A DNA stretch of 64,000 bases. It comes from Streptomyces fulvoviolaceus (GTDB lineage: Bacteria > Actinomycetota > Actinomycetes > Streptomycetales > Streptomycetaceae). A program made the position numbers and the translations under genes. This document shows, piece by piece, positions 27,081 through 40,889 of the stretch. The number at the start of each line of letters is the position of its first letter. Within the stretch, counting starts at the first letter, position 1. Under the pieces are notes generated by a model. That model was given only the letters and a program-made list of their open reading frames with translations. It was not told where the DNA came from and did not search any database. Location: the NCBI RefSeq assembly GCF_000718165.1, contig NZ_JOEY01000048.1:62001-126000 (forward strand), in the 5' to 3' direction.

Positions 27081-27926
27081 CTAGCCCTGCCGGTACGAGT
27101 ACACCGCCGTCGACAGCGCGCACGCTCCGGGCGGGATCATCTCCGCCCGGAGCGTTCCACTGTTGACGTCGTAGTCGACACCCTCCGACTCGAAGGTGCC
27201 GTCCGTGCAGATGCTGCGCTGCGGCAGCGCGAACAGGCTCTTCACCGCCCCGGTGATCGGCTGACCGTCCAACTTGTGGGGCAGGTCGACCTGGAGGAGC
27301 GGCCGGATCTCCGGGAACAGCGTGCCGGTCGCGTCGTTCGAGGCGCACACCAGCCGGGTGTCGGTGACGAAGTCGCAGCCCTGGATGTCGCGCACCGGCT
27401 TGTCCAGGGTGATCTGCCAGGCCTCCTTCAGGGCCCCGCCGGCCGGGGGCGTGGACGGGTTCAACAACGGCGCGGGAAAGACCTGGAGCCTGGTCTGGTC
27501 GCCCCACTCGCCCGACACCAGCCACTGCCCGTCGGGCGAGACGGCGGCGAAGGAGTTGTTCACCTTCTCGCCCGGGTTGAGCTGATGGACGTACTCGTAC
27601 CGCTTCCCGGCCGGCGTGGTGACCGCGAACATCTTCGACGTGCCCGTGTCGGCGCCCTGGTAGGCGTCGAACACGTACCCGCGCGCGATGTCCGGGTCAC
27701 CGACGTGGTTCCAGCCCTTGAGCCTGAGATCCAGCGGGATGTCGGTGAGACCTCGGTACAGCAGCGAACCGTTAGCCCGGCTGGCGAGCCCCTGCCCGCC
27801 GCCGAGCGTGTCGGTGTACGCCGTATCGGTCTCCACCCAGTGCGGTTCGCCGGACGCGAAGGCGCTCGGAGCGCTCAGCGTCAGGGCCGCCGATAAGGAC
27901 GCGAGAGCAACAAGCTGACGCTTCAT
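27081..27926 (-). CDS. Secreted protein of unknown function, propeller-like
   Basis: 281 residues from the ATG at 27926, which overlaps the stop of the PHP-hydrolase gene (TGATG). A Sec signal peptide (MKRQLVALASLSAALTLSAPSAFASG) is clear. The mature protein has repeated short beta-like blocks (FAAVSPDGQWLVSGEWGD; RDIQGCDFVTDTRLVCASND) suggesting part of a beta-propeller, but I recognise no family. It is the last gene of the eight-gene operon that includes a sugar ABC importer and two other exported proteins, so it probably acts on or binds the same extracellular substrate. Confidence 0.78.
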   Translation of the reverse strand: MKRQLVALASLSAALTLSAPSAFASGEPHWVETDTAYTDTLGGGQGLASRANGSLLYRGLTDIPLDLRLKGWNHVGDPDIARGYVFDAYQGADTGTSKMFAVTTPAGKRYEYVHQLNPGEKVNNSFAAVSPDGQWLVSGEWGDQTRLQVFPAPLLNPSTPPAGGALKEAWQITLDKPVRDIQGCDFVTDTRLVCASNDATGTLFPEIRPLLQVDLPHKLDGQPITGAVKSLFALPQRSICTDGTFESEGVDYDVNSGTLRAEMIPPGACALSTAVYSYRQG

Positions 27927-29599
27927 CAGGCACCTGCCACGTCGACGAACACGGGGTTCGAATAGAACCACGTATCCGCCCACGGGTCACCGTTTCCGGG
28001 CTCGTGCGCGATCGGCCCGTTCGGGTCGACCGAGGCGCCGAGGTAGCCCGCACCATGACGGTTGCCGTCGCTGCCGCGCAGCCGGACGTAGAAGGACTCG
28101 TCCCCGGCGGTCAGCGGGATGCGCAGGGTGTACGTCCCCTTCCGGCCGGACACGTCCTTCGTCTGTACGACCTTGGTGTCGGGCGCCTTCCAGGTGTCCC
28201 GGTCGGTCACCGGACCGCGCACCGCGCCCCGGATCACGTCGACGTGCGCCAACTCCGGGAGGATTCCCTGGGCGTTGGGCCGGGATGCCGTCGTCACGGT
28301 GACCTCCAGGGTGAGCTTGTCGCCCTTGCGGACCCGCAGCCGGCCGCCCAGGGTGACACCGCGGCTGTAGTCGCGCTCGCGCTTCAGCCGCACGTCCAGC
28401 CCGTCGAGCAGGTGCCCGTGGTCCAGCCAGACACGGCCCGCGCGCAGGCCCGCCATCACCGCGCGGTAGCCGTAGCGGGTGACGCCGACGTGGGTGCGGC
28501 TGAACTCGCCGGGCCAGAAGTCGCTGCCCGCCTGCGGGGTGTCGGTGTTCACCGGGTCGGGCAGCCGGCCGGTGTTGTCGAAGTTCTGCCCGGCGGCCCA
28601 GTCGCCGTTCTTCCAGGTGTCGAAGACGGTCCGGTGGTTGTCGGAGTTGGTGGTGATCGAGAACAGCCGGCCCTCGGCCAGCATCGAGTCCCACAGGCCG
28701 CCGACGGTCGCGGTCGCCCAGTCGAAGCCGCCGTACGTCAGATACGCGTCCGCCGGATAGCCCGACCAGGACTGCGCCGACGGCTTGTTCTCGTACTCGC
28801 CGCGGATCGAGGTCGTGCCGCGCCAGCCGGGGATTGCCGCGCCCTGGGCGCCGGGCGCGCCCTCCATGCCGATCATGATCTCGGGGGCCGCGTCCCGCCA
28901 GCCCCGCATCTCGTGCGGGGAGTCGATGCCGAGGCGCAGCGGGTGGTTGGCGAGGACGAGGACGTCGTCGACGTAGCCGGTGCGGCGCTGCTCGGCGAGC
29001 CACTGGATGGCCTTGACGGCGTGCGCCTCGTTGCGGGCGGTGTCGGTCGCGCCCGCGGAGCCCTCGGTGTAGCCCAGGAGCTTGCCGTCGTAGGCGAGCT
29101 CGAACTGCGTGAGCAGGTCGACCTCGTGGGGGCCGGGGGCGGCGAACACCGTGCAGTGCTCGGCGGCCGGGATGTACCACTCCAGGCCCTGGAAGATCAG
29201 CTGACGCGGGTTCTCGGCGCGCGCCTTGAGGATCTCCTTGTGCTCCATCGCGGCGCCGTAGTAGGCGTGCCCGAAGTTGGAGTGCTCGTTGAACACCATC
29301 CAGTCCAGGCCGTACTTGGCGGCCGCCTGGGCCTGCTGGGAGAACGTGTACTTCGCGTCGTGGCTGTAGACGGAGTGCACGTGGTGGTCGCCGACGAGGT
29401 AGGCGAGGCGCGGGTCGTCGCCGCCGAAGCCGGTGTTCTCGGTGGCGGCGAACGCGGGCGCCGCGGCCGACCCGAGGGCGAACGCGGCGCCGAACAGCCC
29501 TGCGCGGCGCATGAGTTGGCGACGAGAGACGCCCTGGGCGTCGAGCTCGGCGGGGGAGACGGACGGGTCGGCCCAGACGGGCAGCTGCTGCTCGGTCAT
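27926..29599 (-). CDS. Tat-exported PHP-domain (CehA/McbA-type) metallohydrolase
   Basis: 557 residues. A twin-arginine signal (SRRQLMRRAGLFGAAFALG, residues 25-43) directs export. The PHP metal-site motifs are in order: GDHHVHSVYSHD near residue 70, FNEHSNFGH, GLEWYIP, LANHPLRLG and TNSDNHRTVFD. About 130 C-terminal residues form a beta-rich domain. CehA/McbA relatives hydrolyse esters or phosphoesters. It lies between the LamG phosphoesterase and the small secreted protein in one operon. Substrate unknown. Confidence 0.85.
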   Translation of the reverse strand: MTEQQLPVWADPSVSPAELDAQGVSRRQLMRRAGLFGAAFALGSAAAPAFAATENTGFGGDDPRLAYLVGDHHVHSVYSHDAKYTFSQQAQAAAKYGLDWMVFNEHSNFGHAYYGAAMEHKEILKARAENPRQLIFQGLEWYIPAAEHCTVFAAPGPHEVDLLTQFELAYDGKLLGYTEGSAGATDTARNEAHAVKAIQWLAEQRRTGYVDDVLVLANHPLRLGIDSPHEMRGWRDAAPEIMIGMEGAPGAQGAAIPGWRGTTSIRGEYENKPSAQSWSGYPADAYLTYGGFDWATATVGGLWDSMLAEGRLFSITTNSDNHRTVFDTWKNGDWAAGQNFDNTGRLPDPVNTDTPQAGSDFWPGEFSRTHVGVTRYGYRAVMAGLRAGRVWLDHGHLLDGLDVRLKRERDYSRGVTLGGRLRVRKGDKLTLEVTVTTASRPNAQGILPELAHVDVIRGAVRGPVTDRDTWKAPDTKVVQTKDVSGRKGTYTLRIPLTAGDESFYVRLRGSDGNRHGAGYLGASVDPNGPIAHEPGNGDPWADTWFYSNPVFVDVAGA

Positions 29600-29626
29600 G
29601 ATCTTTTCAAGTCCTCTTGGAGGGCG

Positions 29627-31465
29627 TCAGTGGGTCATGAACGACGTGACAGGCAGCGCCCGTCCGACAATGCGGACGTCGCCGAGACGGCCGTAGAGGA
29701 TCTGGTCGATCTTCCCGCCGTACTCGTAGCCGCCCAGCAGCCACGGCAGCCCGACGGAGGTGATCCCGATGGCGGCGGCCGTCGGGTTGCGGACGACCGG
29801 GCAGCCCTGGACATACAGCGTCGTGTGCTTGCCGTCGTTGACGATCGCGAGGTGCCACCAGGTCTCCAGCGGGGTCTCCTGGCCCCAGTTGGTGGCGATG
29901 CCCTCCTGGTTGAGCGGGCGCATGGCCCACTGCGGTTCGCGGTCGTTCGACAGGGAGAGGGTGGCGAGCGGCTCGTCGGGGTCGTCGCCGGTCTTGCCGG
30001 CGGCCCCACCCGTGCCGGTACGGCTGACGATGCCGGACCAGGCGTTGTGGTCGGGGTCCCAGTCGGCGGGGAGACGGTAGAAGGCCTCGATGGTGTAACC
30101 GGCCTTGAACTTCGCCGAGTTGAGAGGCGCACCGTCGATCGTGCGCAGGTACGCGCCCTTCAGCGGGGACTTGTAGCCCTGGAACTCCAGGCTGCCGTGG
30201 CCGGGTTGGTCGGGGTGGTGGTCGGACGACCAGGTCAGCTTGCCGTCGCCGACCGTGACGACGGTGAGGTCGTTGCCCCGTCCGGAGAGGTCACGGATGG
30301 TGCCGGACACGGCCGAGTCGAAGCGCCAGTACGCCGCCGTGCCCGGGATCACGACCTTCGAAGCGGGCCGCGCGGCGCGGGCGGGCACCGGATCGAAGCC
30401 GGCGAAACGCTCCTCGAAATCGATCGGCACCGAGAACCGGTCGGCGTCGCCGCTGAGTTCGATCTCCTGCCGCTCCAGCTCGTTGAGCCCCTTCGCGGCC
30501 CGGCCCAGGATCCAGGGGGAGACCGTTTCCACGTCGATCACGCCGCGGTCGAGGTCGAAGCGGTACAGGCGGATCATGGCGGCGCCGCCGAAGTACCGGT
30601 TCTGATAGTTCGTCAGGTGCAGGTGTACGTCGTTGCCCGCCGCGTTCTTGCGCGTTGCCCGACCCGCGGGCCAGTAGTGCCCGTTGAGCGTGAGGAAGAT
30701 CTGGTCGTGGTCCTCGATCAACTGGTCCCACAGCTGCTGCCCGTACGTCGACAGGGTGTCGTCCTCGACGACCAGCTCGTGGGTGGTGAGGACGACGGGC
30801 GTGGTCGGATGCGCGGCCAGGACCTCCTTCGCCCAGGCGTACCCCTTCGCGGACAGCCGCCAGTCCAGCGCGAGCACCATCCACTCCCGGCCGGCGGCCT
30901 TGAAGAGGTGGAAGGTGTTGTAGCCGTCCGGGGAGGCCCCGCCGAAGGACGACTTGCCCTTGAACCGGTCCGGTCCGAAGGCGTCCAGGTACGTCGTCGC
31001 ACCGCGCTGGTCGTCCGTCGACGACTTCACGTCGTGGTTGCCGGCCAGGACGCTGTAGCCGACGCCCCGCCGGTCCAGCAGCTTGAACGCCTCGCCGATC
31101 GCGGCGAATTCGGCCGCCGCGCCGTTCTGGGTGAGGTCGCCGAGGTGCGACAGGAAGACGATGTTCTCTGCGGTGTCGTCGCCCCCTTCCAGCAGATAGC
31201 GCAGGGACGCCTCGACCGGTGCCTTGTCGATGCTCGGCCCGTCGAAGAGGTACTGCGTGTCGGGCATCACCGCGAGCGTGAAGCGGCGGCTGTAGGCGTC
31301 GGGCCGCCATCCGCTCGTGCTCGCGGGGGCCGCCTCGGCGACGGCCGGCAATGCGACCCCGGCGGTGGCGGCGGCGCCGAGGAGCGCGGTGGCCCTGAGG
31401 AAACTGCGTCGTCCGGCACCGGCCTGCGCGGCCTCGCCCTGATGGTGGTCATGCGAAGTACACAC
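29627..31465 (-). CDS. Tat-exported calcineurin-like phosphoesterase with LamG/concanavalin-type domain
   Basis: 612 residues from a GTG at 31465. The leader has a Tat signal (GRRSFLRATALLGAAATAG). The metallophosphoesterase core has VMPDTQYLF, LSHLGDLTQNG, LAGNHDVKSS, VLTTHEL and TLNGHYWPAGR, the full di-metal set. From about residue 395 an LamG-like jelly roll follows (AAYWRFDSAVSGTIRDLSGRGNDLT ... WHLAIVNDGKHTTLYVQG), normally a carbohydrate-binding module. The gene lies 36 nt after the GH2 gene and 27 nt before the PHP gene, so it is an extracellular phosphatase or phosphodiesterase aimed at a glycan or glycoconjugate (inference). Confidence 0.88.
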   Translation of the reverse strand: MCTSHDHHQGEAAQAGAGRRSFLRATALLGAAATAGVALPAVAEAAPASTSGWRPDAYSRRFTLAVMPDTQYLFDGPSIDKAPVEASLRYLLEGGDDTAENIVFLSHLGDLTQNGAAAEFAAIGEAFKLLDRRGVGYSVLAGNHDVKSSTDDQRGATTYLDAFGPDRFKGKSSFGGASPDGYNTFHLFKAAGREWMVLALDWRLSAKGYAWAKEVLAAHPTTPVVLTTHELVVEDDTLSTYGQQLWDQLIEDHDQIFLTLNGHYWPAGRATRKNAAGNDVHLHLTNYQNRYFGGAAMIRLYRFDLDRGVIDVETVSPWILGRAAKGLNELERQEIELSGDADRFSVPIDFEERFAGFDPVPARAARPASKVVIPGTAAYWRFDSAVSGTIRDLSGRGNDLTVVTVGDGKLTWSSDHHPDQPGHGSLEFQGYKSPLKGAYLRTIDGAPLNSAKFKAGYTIEAFYRLPADWDPDHNAWSGIVSRTGTGGAAGKTGDDPDEPLATLSLSNDREPQWAMRPLNQEGIATNWGQETPLETWWHLAIVNDGKHTTLYVQGCPVVRNPTAAAIGITSVGLPWLLGGYEYGGKIDQILYGRLGDVRIVGRALPVTSFMTH

Positions 31466-31501
31466 GTGTGCTCCGTGAGAGGTGGTGAAGCCGGGAGAAA
31501 C

Positions 31502-37559
<6,058 letters not shown>

Positions 37560-37577
37560 GCTGTTTCTTTGGGGGGA

Positions 37578-38603
37578 TCAGTGCTGCCGTGCGGGGGGTG
37601 TCACGGGTGCGTACTGCACGGGAGGCCCGGGATCCGCGGGGATCCGGTCCGCCAGGAAGCCGTACGCCTTCTTGAGCTCGGGGTCGGTCAGCGCGCGCCA
37701 CCAGCGGTCGACGCCGTACCAGCCGGGGGCCGCCAGGGCCCCGCCGGGATGCCGGACGGACAGTCCGGCGGACAGGACCGCGAACCGCAGGCGTTCCGCC
37801 AGCGGCCAGCCGCCGAGGGAGGCCGCGACGAAGCTCGCGCCGAAGACGTCACCGGCGCCCGTCGCGTCCAGGACGTCGACGGCCAGGGCCGGGACGTCCG
37901 CGTACTCGCCGGTCGTCTGGTCGACGGCGAGCGCGCCGTCCCCGCCCCGCGTGACCACGGCGACGGGCACCAGCTCGGAGAGCGTGCCGAGCGCCGCCAC
38001 CGCGCTGTCGGTGCGGGTGTAGGCCATCGCCTCGGTCTCGTTGGGGAGGAAGGCGTGGCACAGGGAGAGCTGGTCCAGGAGGTCGGTCGACCACTCCTGG
38101 GTGGGGTCCCAGCCGACGTCGGCGTAGATCTGGGTGCCGTTCGCGGCGGCCTTGGCGAGCCAGGCACGCGGTTCGGCCTCGATGTGCACGAGGGCCGTGC
38201 GCGCCTCGGGCGGGTCGCCCATCAGCGCGTCCTGCGAGTACGGCGGCTCCTGGCCGTGGGTGACCAGGGCCCGGTCGGAACCGTGGGCGATCGAGACGGT
38301 GACGGGGGTGGGCCAGCCGTCCGCGGTGCGGGAGAGCGAGAGGTCGACGCCTTCCTGGTCGTCCAGGACGTCACGGCAGTACTCGCCGTAGAAGTCGTCG
38401 CCGAAGACCGTGGCCAGGGAGGTCCTGAGGCCGAAGCGGGAAGCGGCCACCGCGAGGTTGGCGATGCCGCCGGGGCCGCAGCCCATGCCGGCCGTCCAGA
38501 TCTCCTCGCCCGGCGTCGGCGGCCTGCCCAGACCCGTGAGGACGAGGTCGTAGAAGAGCAGCCCGGTCAGCAGCACATCAGGCCGATCGTCGTCCACGCG
38601 CAC
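37578..38603 (-). CDS. PfkB-family carbohydrate kinase
   Basis: 341 residues from a GTG at 38603 with GAGAGGAT just upstream. It is a ribokinase-fold sugar kinase: the GGxxxN-like GCGPGGIANLAVAASRFG near residue 42 and the catalytic DATGAGDVFGASFV near residue 235. It phosphorylates a sugar delivered by the importer encoded behind it; substrate not determinable. First gene of the eight-gene operon and divergent from the DeoR regulator. Confidence 0.92.
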   Translation of the reverse strand: MRVDDDRPDVLLTGLLFYDLVLTGLGRPPTPGEEIWTAGMGCGPGGIANLAVAASRFGLRTSLATVFGDDFYGEYCRDVLDDQEGVDLSLSRTADGWPTPVTVSIAHGSDRALVTHGQEPPYSQDALMGDPPEARTALVHIEAEPRAWLAKAAANGTQIYADVGWDPTQEWSTDLLDQLSLCHAFLPNETEAMAYTRTDSAVAALGTLSELVPVAVVTRGGDGALAVDQTTGEYADVPALAVDVLDATGAGDVFGASFVAASLGGWPLAERLRFAVLSAGLSVRHPGGALAAPGWYGVDRWWRALTDPELKKAYGFLADRIPADPGPPVQYAPVTPPARQH

Positions 38604-38650
38604 ATCCTCTCGTCAAAAGTCTTCAATTTCGATGACCGGAATCGTGCGCC

Positions 38651-38689
38651 GCTCAGCGACATTGGTCAATACCTGAGCAGAACTGAGCA
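38651..38689. promoter_or_regulatory. Three half-sites in the pfkB/deoR divergent promoter
   Basis: CTGAGCA occurs twice with exactly 10-bp phasing (38673 and 38683) and the reverse complement GCTCAG lies at 38651. This arrangement between the divergent kinase operon and the DeoR gene is a candidate DeoR operator. Confidence 0.45.
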
Positions 38690-38704
38690 TGGAAATGATT
38701 GGCA

Positions 38705-39493
38705 ATGACGAGTACTGTTCACGTCGTGCTGGCAGAACGACGACACCAACTGATCCTGCGGGCCCTGCGCTCGGGCGGCCCCGCGGCTGTGACCGACCTC
38801 TCCGAGCAGCTCAATGTGAGCCCCGCCACCATCCGGCGTGACCTGGTCAAACTGGAGGAGGACGGGCTGCTCACCCGTGTGCACGGCGGTGCGCGGGCGG
38901 AGGAGGGCGACCAGCCCTTCGCCGAGGTCGCCGAGGTCCGGGTGGCCGAGAAGGACGCGATAGCGGCCCGGGCCGCCGCCCTGGTCCAGGACGGTCAGTC
39001 CGTGCTGCTCGACATCGGCACCACCGCCTACCGGCTGGCCCGCCAGCTGCACGGCCGGCGCCTCACTGTGATCACCAGCAACCTGGTGGTCTACGAGGAG
39101 CTCGCCGACGACGAGGGCATCGAGCTGGTGCTGCTCGGCGGCATGGTCCGCCGCGAGTACCGCTCCCTGGTCGGCTTCCTCACCGAGGACAACCTGCGCC
39201 AGCTGCACGCCGACTGGCTCTTCCTCGGCACCAGTGGAGTGCGCCCGGGCGGGCAGGTGATGGACACGACGGTCGTCGAGGTCCCGGTGAAGCGGGCCAT
39301 GATCAAGGCCGGTGACAAGGTCGTCCTGCTGGCCGACTCGGCGAAGTTCCCGGGTACGGGCATGGCGAAGGTCTGCGGTCCCGAGGACCTGGACGTGGTG
39401 GTGACGAACGGGCCGGTGAACACCGAGACGCGGGCCTCCCTTCAGGAGGCCGGTGTCGACGTGATCCTGGCAGGAAAGGCTGGACCAGCGTGA
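38705..39493 (+). CDS. DeoR/GlpR-family transcriptional regulator
   Basis: 262 residues from the ATG at 38705; a GTG at 38726 (VLAERRHQLI) is equally possible since no ribosome site is clear. The N-terminal winged helix matches DeoR repressors (AVTDLSEQLNVSPATIRRDLVKLEEDGLLTRVHGGA, broken by natural gaps). The C-terminal phosphosugar-sensing domain shows LDIGTTAYRLA, VITSNLVVYEEL and LLGGMVRREYRSLVG. DeoR proteins sense phosphorylated sugars, which fits a PfkB kinase and a GH4 phosphoglycosidase on either side. Its stop overlaps the GH4 start (GTGA). Confidence 0.93.
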   Translation: MTSTVHVVLAERRHQLILRALRSGGPAAVTDLSEQLNVSPATIRRDLVKLEEDGLLTRVHGGARAEEGDQPFAEVAEVRVAEKDAIAARAAALVQDGQSVLLDIGTTAYRLARQLHGRRLTVITSNLVVYEELADDEGIELVLLGGMVRREYRSLVGFLTEDNLRQLHADWLFLGTSGVRPGGQVMDTTVVEVPVKRAMIKAGDKVVLLADSAKFPGTGMAKVCGPEDLDVVVTNGPVNTETRASLQEAGVDVILAGKAGPA

Positions 39494-40830
39494 AGCTGAC
39501 GATTCTGGGCGGCGGCGGATTCCGTGTGCCGCTCGTGTACGGGGCGCTCCTGACGGACCACGCCGAGGGCCGGGTCACGGAGGTCGTCCTGCACGATCTG
39601 GACGACAGCAGACTGCACGCGGTCGCCCGGGTCCTGGACGAGCAGGCCGCCGACGTGCCCGACGCGCCCAAGGTGACCGCCACCACCGACCTCGACGAGG
39701 CCCTGCGCGGCGCCGACTTCATCTTCTCGGCGATCCGCGTCGGCGGACTGGAGGGCCGGGCCAACGACGAGCGGGTCGCACTCGCGGAAGGCGTCCTCGG
39801 TCAGGAGACGGTCGGCGCGGGCGGCATCGCCTACGGCCTCCGTACCGTTCCCGTCGCCGTCGACATCGCGCAGCGCGTGGCCCGCCTCGCACCCGACGCC
39901 TGGGTCATCAACTTCACCAACCCCGCCGGCCTCGTCACCGAGGCCATGTCCCGCCACCTCGGCGACCGCGTCATCGGCATCTGCGACTCGCCGGTCGGCC
40001 TCGGCCGCCGTATCGCCCGGGTGCTCGGGGTCGCCAACCCGCGCGAGGCGTTCATCGACTACGTCGGCCTCAACCACCTCGGCTGGGTCCGCGGCCTGCG
40101 CGTCGCGGGCCGGGACGAGCTCCCGCGGCTGTTCGCCGACCCCGACCTGCTCGGCTCCTTCGAGGAGGGCAAGCTCTTCGGCGTCGACTGGCTGCAGTCC
40201 CTGGGCGCGATCCCGAACGAGTATCTGCACTACTACTACTTCAACCGGGAAGCCGTGCGGTCCTACCAGGCGGCCGAGAAGACCCGCGGCGCCTTCCTGC
40301 ACGACCAGCAGGCCCGCTTCTACGAGGAGATGCAGCGCCCCGACGCTGCCGCCCTCACCGCCTGGGACCGCACCCGCGCCGAGCGCGAGGCGACCTACAT
40401 GTCGGAGAACCGGGAGACGGCGGGCGCCGGCGAGCGCGACGCCGACGACCTCTCCGGCGGCTACGAGAAGGTGGCCCTCGCGCTGATGCGGGCCATCGCC
40501 CGCGACGAGCGCACCACCCTGATCCTCAACGTCCGCAACAAGGGTGCGCTCGCGGTCCTCGACTCCGAGGCCGTCATCGAGGTCCCCTGCCTGGTCGACG
40601 CCAACGGCGCGCACCCCGTGTCCGTGTCCCCGTTGCCCGACCACGCCACCGGTCTGGTCTGCTCGGTGAAGGCGGTCGAGCGGGAGGTGCTGGCCGCCGC
40701 CGAGTCCGGATCCCGTACGACGGCGGTGAAGGCGTTCGCGCTGCACCCGCTCGTCGACTCCGTCAACGTGGCCCGCAGGCTGGTCGAGGGCTACAGCGAG
40801 GTCCATCCCGGCCTGGCGTACCTTAAGTAA
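39490..40830 (+). CDS. GH4 6-phospho-beta-glucosidase-type enzyme
   Basis: 446 residues from a GTG overlapping the deoR stop. GH4 enzymes cleave glycosides by an NAD- and Mn-dependent redox-elimination mechanism. Visible are the Rossmann LTILGGGGFRVPL, INFTNPAGLVTEA, the metal Cys in GICDSP (near residue 165) and the metal His in LNHLGW (near 197). The latter resembles 6-phospho-beta-glucosidases, which need a phosphorylated substrate. Here sugars come by ABC transport rather than PTS, so phosphorylation would have to occur in the cytosol, perhaps by the divergent PfkB kinase (inference). Confidence 0.9.
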   Translation: MKLTILGGGGFRVPLVYGALLTDHAEGRVTEVVLHDLDDSRLHAVARVLDEQAADVPDAPKVTATTDLDEALRGADFIFSAIRVGGLEGRANDERVALAEGVLGQETVGAGGIAYGLRTVPVAVDIAQRVARLAPDAWVINFTNPAGLVTEAMSRHLGDRVIGICDSPVGLGRRIARVLGVANPREAFIDYVGLNHLGWVRGLRVAGRDELPRLFADPDLLGSFEEGKLFGVDWLQSLGAIPNEYLHYYYFNREAVRSYQAAEKTRGAFLHDQQARFYEEMQRPDAAALTAWDRTRAEREATYMSENRETAGAGERDADDLSGGYEKVALALMRAIARDERTTLILNVRNKGALAVLDSEAVIEVPCLVDANGAHPVSVSPLPDHATGLVCSVKAVEREVLAAAESGSRTTAVKAFALHPLVDSVNVARRLVEGYSEVHPGLAYLK

Positions 40831-40838
40831 GCGCGCTC

Positions 40839-40852
40839 GGTAAGCGCTTTCC
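40839..40852. promoter_or_regulatory. LacI-type operator upstream of the alpha-mannosidase gene
   Basis: GGTAAGCGCTTTCC is palindromic apart from one T/T pair, centred on CG, the usual LacI/CcpA-like pattern. It lies 38 bp before the GH38 start, in the only gap between GH4 and GH38. It suggests a second regulator besides DeoR. Confidence 0.6.
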
Positions 40853-40889
40853 CCACCTTCTTGGCTTCCCGGTTTCCTGGAGACTTCTC

